DNA from: DASXMX01 sp036794395 | GTDB taxonomy: Bacteria > Planctomycetota > Phycisphaerae > Tepidisphaerales > Tepidisphaeraceae | NCBI GenBank assembly: GCA_036794395.1 | Contig: DAIRGS010000409.1 | Coordinates: forward strand, 1 to 5,749 | Direction of reading: 5' to 3' | Length of the DNA: 5,749 nucleotides | Shown: piece by piece, positions 4,311 to 5,749 of the stretch | Layout of the letters: each line of letters opens with the position of its first letter | How positions within the stretch are numbered: the first letter of the stretch is position 1 | The notes under the pieces: model-generated | The model's database searches: none | What the model was told of the DNA's origin: nothing | The model's input: the letters and a program-made list of their open reading frames with translations, nothing else | Made by a program: the position numbers and the translations under genes

Positions 4311-5519
4311 GTGTCCCCAGAATTCCGTCGCAGTTCGCACTTGTTCACCAGTGAATCGGTCACCATGGGTCATCCGGATAAGGTGGCTGATCAGATCAGC
4401 GACGCCGTTCTGGATGCGATTCTCACTCAGGATCCCAAGTCCCGCGTTGCGGTGGAGACGCTGGTGACGACGGGGCAGGTCGTGTTGGCCGGTGAGGTGA
4501 CGACCAATGCCTATGTTGACGCGGCCCAGATCGCGCGCGATACGATTAAAGAAATTGGATACATCCACCCCGAAATCGGCTTCGATGCCCAGAGCTGCGG
4601 CGTACTGACGGCGATTCACAGCCAATCACCCGATATTGCCCGCGGCGTGGATAAGGCCGACGACAATGACCGCGAACAGGGAGCCGGGGATCAGGGGCTG
4701 ATGTTCGGGTATGCCACGGATGAAACCGATCAGTACATGCCGCTGCCGATTCACCTTGCGCATCGGATCGTCGAGCGGCTGGCAGAGCTGCGGCAGAAGG
4801 GCAAGCTCAAGTGGCTCCGCCCCGACGGCAAAAGCCAGGTGACAGTCGAGTACGAAAACGAGCGGCCGGTACGGGTTCACACGATCGTGGTTTCAACGCA
4901 GCACGATGAATCGGTTCTCGATCGCAAGAAAGACTCGATCACCGAGAAGGCCAAGAAGGAAATCATCGAGCAGGTGATCCGGCCGACGATTCCTAAGAAG
5001 CTCTGGAACAACGACATCGTTTTCCATATCAACCCAACGGGTAAGTTTGTGGTCGGCGGCCCGCACGGAGATTCCGGGCTGACAGGTCGAAAGATCATCG
5101 TGGATACCTACGGCGGCCGTGGCGCGCACGGCGGCGGTGCGTTCAGCGGGAAAGATCCTTCGAAGGTCGATCGCAGCGCCAGCTACATGGCCCGGTACAT
5201 TGCCAAGAATATTGTCGCCGCCAAGCTCGCTCGCAATTGCGAAGTGCAATTGGCCTATGCGATCGGCGTGGCCAATCCGGTCAGCGTGACGGTGAGCACG
5301 GAAAACACGGCGGTTATTCCTGAAGACCAGATTGCCGAGATCATCAAGCAGCAGTTCCCGCTGACGCCGCGTGGGATCATCAAGCACCTGGATCTGCTCC
5401 GACCGATCTACAAGCGCACCGCCCGCCACGGGCACTTCGGCCGTCCGGCCGTTGACGGTGGGTTTACCTGGGAAAAGATCGATAAGGCCGCGGCGCTGGC
5501 GAAGGCGGCGGGGATCTAG
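4311..5519 (+). CDS. metK: S-adenosylmethionine synthase (methionine adenosyltransferase)
   Basis: This enzyme makes S-adenosylmethionine from methionine and ATP, releasing phosphate and pyrophosphate; it is cytosolic and normally tetrameric. The 402 residues cover the whole family length (E. coli MetK is 384). Visible signatures are FTSESVTMGHPDKVADQISD (12-31) with the ATP-site His21 and Asp23, GAGDQGLMFGYA (124-135) with the first catalytic loop, GGPHGDSGLTGRKIIVDTYGG (249-269), and the glycine-rich phosphate loop GGGAFSGKDPSKVDRSA (274-290). The end GHFGRPAVDGGFTWEKIDKA matches the conserved C-terminus. The start is GTG at 4311 with GGAG upstream; alignment with known N-termini fits. It appears to be a single-gene unit with a long leader and a hairpin downstream. 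It is intact. Confidence 0.97.
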   Translation: MSPEFRRSSHLFTSESVTMGHPDKVADQISDAVLDAILTQDPKSRVAVETLVTTGQVVLAGEVTTNAYVDAAQIARDTIKEIGYIHPEIGFDAQSCGVLTAIHSQSPDIARGVDKADDNDREQGAGDQGLMFGYATDETDQYMPLPIHLAHRIVERLAELRQKGKLKWLRPDGKSQVTVEYENERPVRVHTIVVSTQHDESVLDRKKDSITEKAKKEIIEQVIRPTIPKKLWNNDIVFHINPTGKFVVGGPHGDSGLTGRKIIVDTYGGRGAHGGGAFSGKDPSKVDRSASYMARYIAKNIVAAKLARNCEVQLAYAIGVANPVSVTVSTENTAVIPEDQIAEIIKQQFPLTPRGIIKHLDLLRPIYKRTARHGHFGRPAVDGGFTWEKIDKAAALAKAAGI

Positions 5520-5569
5520 AACCGCTTATCGCGGAAACGTGCTTGGCGGTAAACAACGCTGACTCAGAT

Positions 5570-5597
5570 ATGGCCGCGCCATTGAGGGCGCGGCCAT
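5570..5597 (+). terminator. strong hairpin after metK
   Basis: ATGGCCGCGCC (5570-5580) and GGCGCGGCCAT (5587-5597) form a perfect 11-bp stem with a 6-nt loop, 50 bp after the metK stop. There is no T-run after it, so it may end transcription only with help or may protect the mRNA 3' end. Confidence 0.6.
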
Positions 5598-5626
5598 GCC
5601 ATTGGTGGGGGTCCAGATCAAATGTG

Positions 5627-5641
5627 CCAGGTGGAACCTGG
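5627..5641. repeat. short stem-loop
   Basis: CCAGGT, loop GGA, ACCTGG: a perfect 6-bp stem in the gap between metK and the transposase remnant. Its function is unknown. Confidence 0.5.
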
Positions 5642-5667
5642 AGCGGAATGACAGGAGTGGGCAAAGC

Positions 5668-5749
5668 GTCTAAGAGCGTGTTTAACATCACGGTTCACCC
5701 CGGCTTGAGCCGGTGAATCATTAGGTTGATCATCGCCAGCCGAACAATC
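5668..5749 (-). mobile_element. end of an insertion sequence, IS5-like, entering from the right edge
   Basis: A transposase 3' end (5695-5749) is followed on the minus strand by TTAAACACGCTCTTAGACGC, which looks like the terminal inverted repeat of an insertion sequence. The outer boundary near 5668 is an estimate, because the other end lies outside the window. Confidence 0.45.
5695..5749 (-). CDS. C-terminal end of an IS5-type transposase (partial)
   Basis: The minus strand reads IVRLAMINLMIHRLKPG and then TGA at 5695-5697. This is the familiar last helix of DDE transposases of the IS5 group (typically ...RLAMINLMLRRL...). The rest lies beyond the window, so intactness cannot be judged. The final codons contain the perfect inverted repeat CCGGCT-TG-AGCCGG. 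Confidence 0.6.
   Translation of the reverse strand, partial: IVRLAMINLMIHRLKPG

Overview
The window (5,749 bp, GC-rich) has two halves. About 4.0-5.5 kb holds ordinary housekeeping sequence. About 1-2.6 kb is a decayed accessory patch of broken genes, duplicated fragments and short repeats. The organism is a bacterium; the style of the MetK and CNNM/CorC proteins and the repeat-rich intergenic DNA suggest a planctomycete-like lineage, but that is an impression and not a search result.

Layout. Positions 50-1021 (minus) are the 5' end of a large Swt1-type HEPN plus SNF2-helicase gene. It carries an in-frame amber stop just before the helicase core and loses homology right after helicase motif I. 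A 31-codon ORF (1018-1113) overlaps its start. Positions 1197-1462 are a diverged copy of 2407-2672 and include the last 30 codons of the CNNM/CorC gene. A near-palindromic hairpin (1463-1564) follows, then a 49-bp fragment of an ASCH-domain gene (1565-1613). Next is a toxin-first toxin-antitoxin pair on the minus strand (toxin 1839-2099, antitoxin 1611-1835). Positions 2119-2394 are a second, longer but still truncated ASCH gene whose tail is made of repeat sequence, followed by two tandem ~60-bp repeat units (2344-2463).

Positions 2580-4028 (minus) encode a full-length CNNM/CorC-type membrane protein with CBS domains. A 282-bp divergent intergenic region with several hairpins separates it from metK (4311-5519, plus), S-adenosylmethionine synthase. 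After metK come a strong hairpin and the 3' end of what looks like an IS5-type transposase running in from the right edge (5695-5749, minus).

The only genes likely to be fully functional are metK, the CNNM/CorC gene and probably the toxin-antitoxin pair. No complete new multi-gene system is visible. The most unusual structure is the mosaic at 1197-2463, where a hairpin sits exactly at the joint between two duplicated gene fragments and a toxin-antitoxin pair lies between two copies of an ASCH segment.
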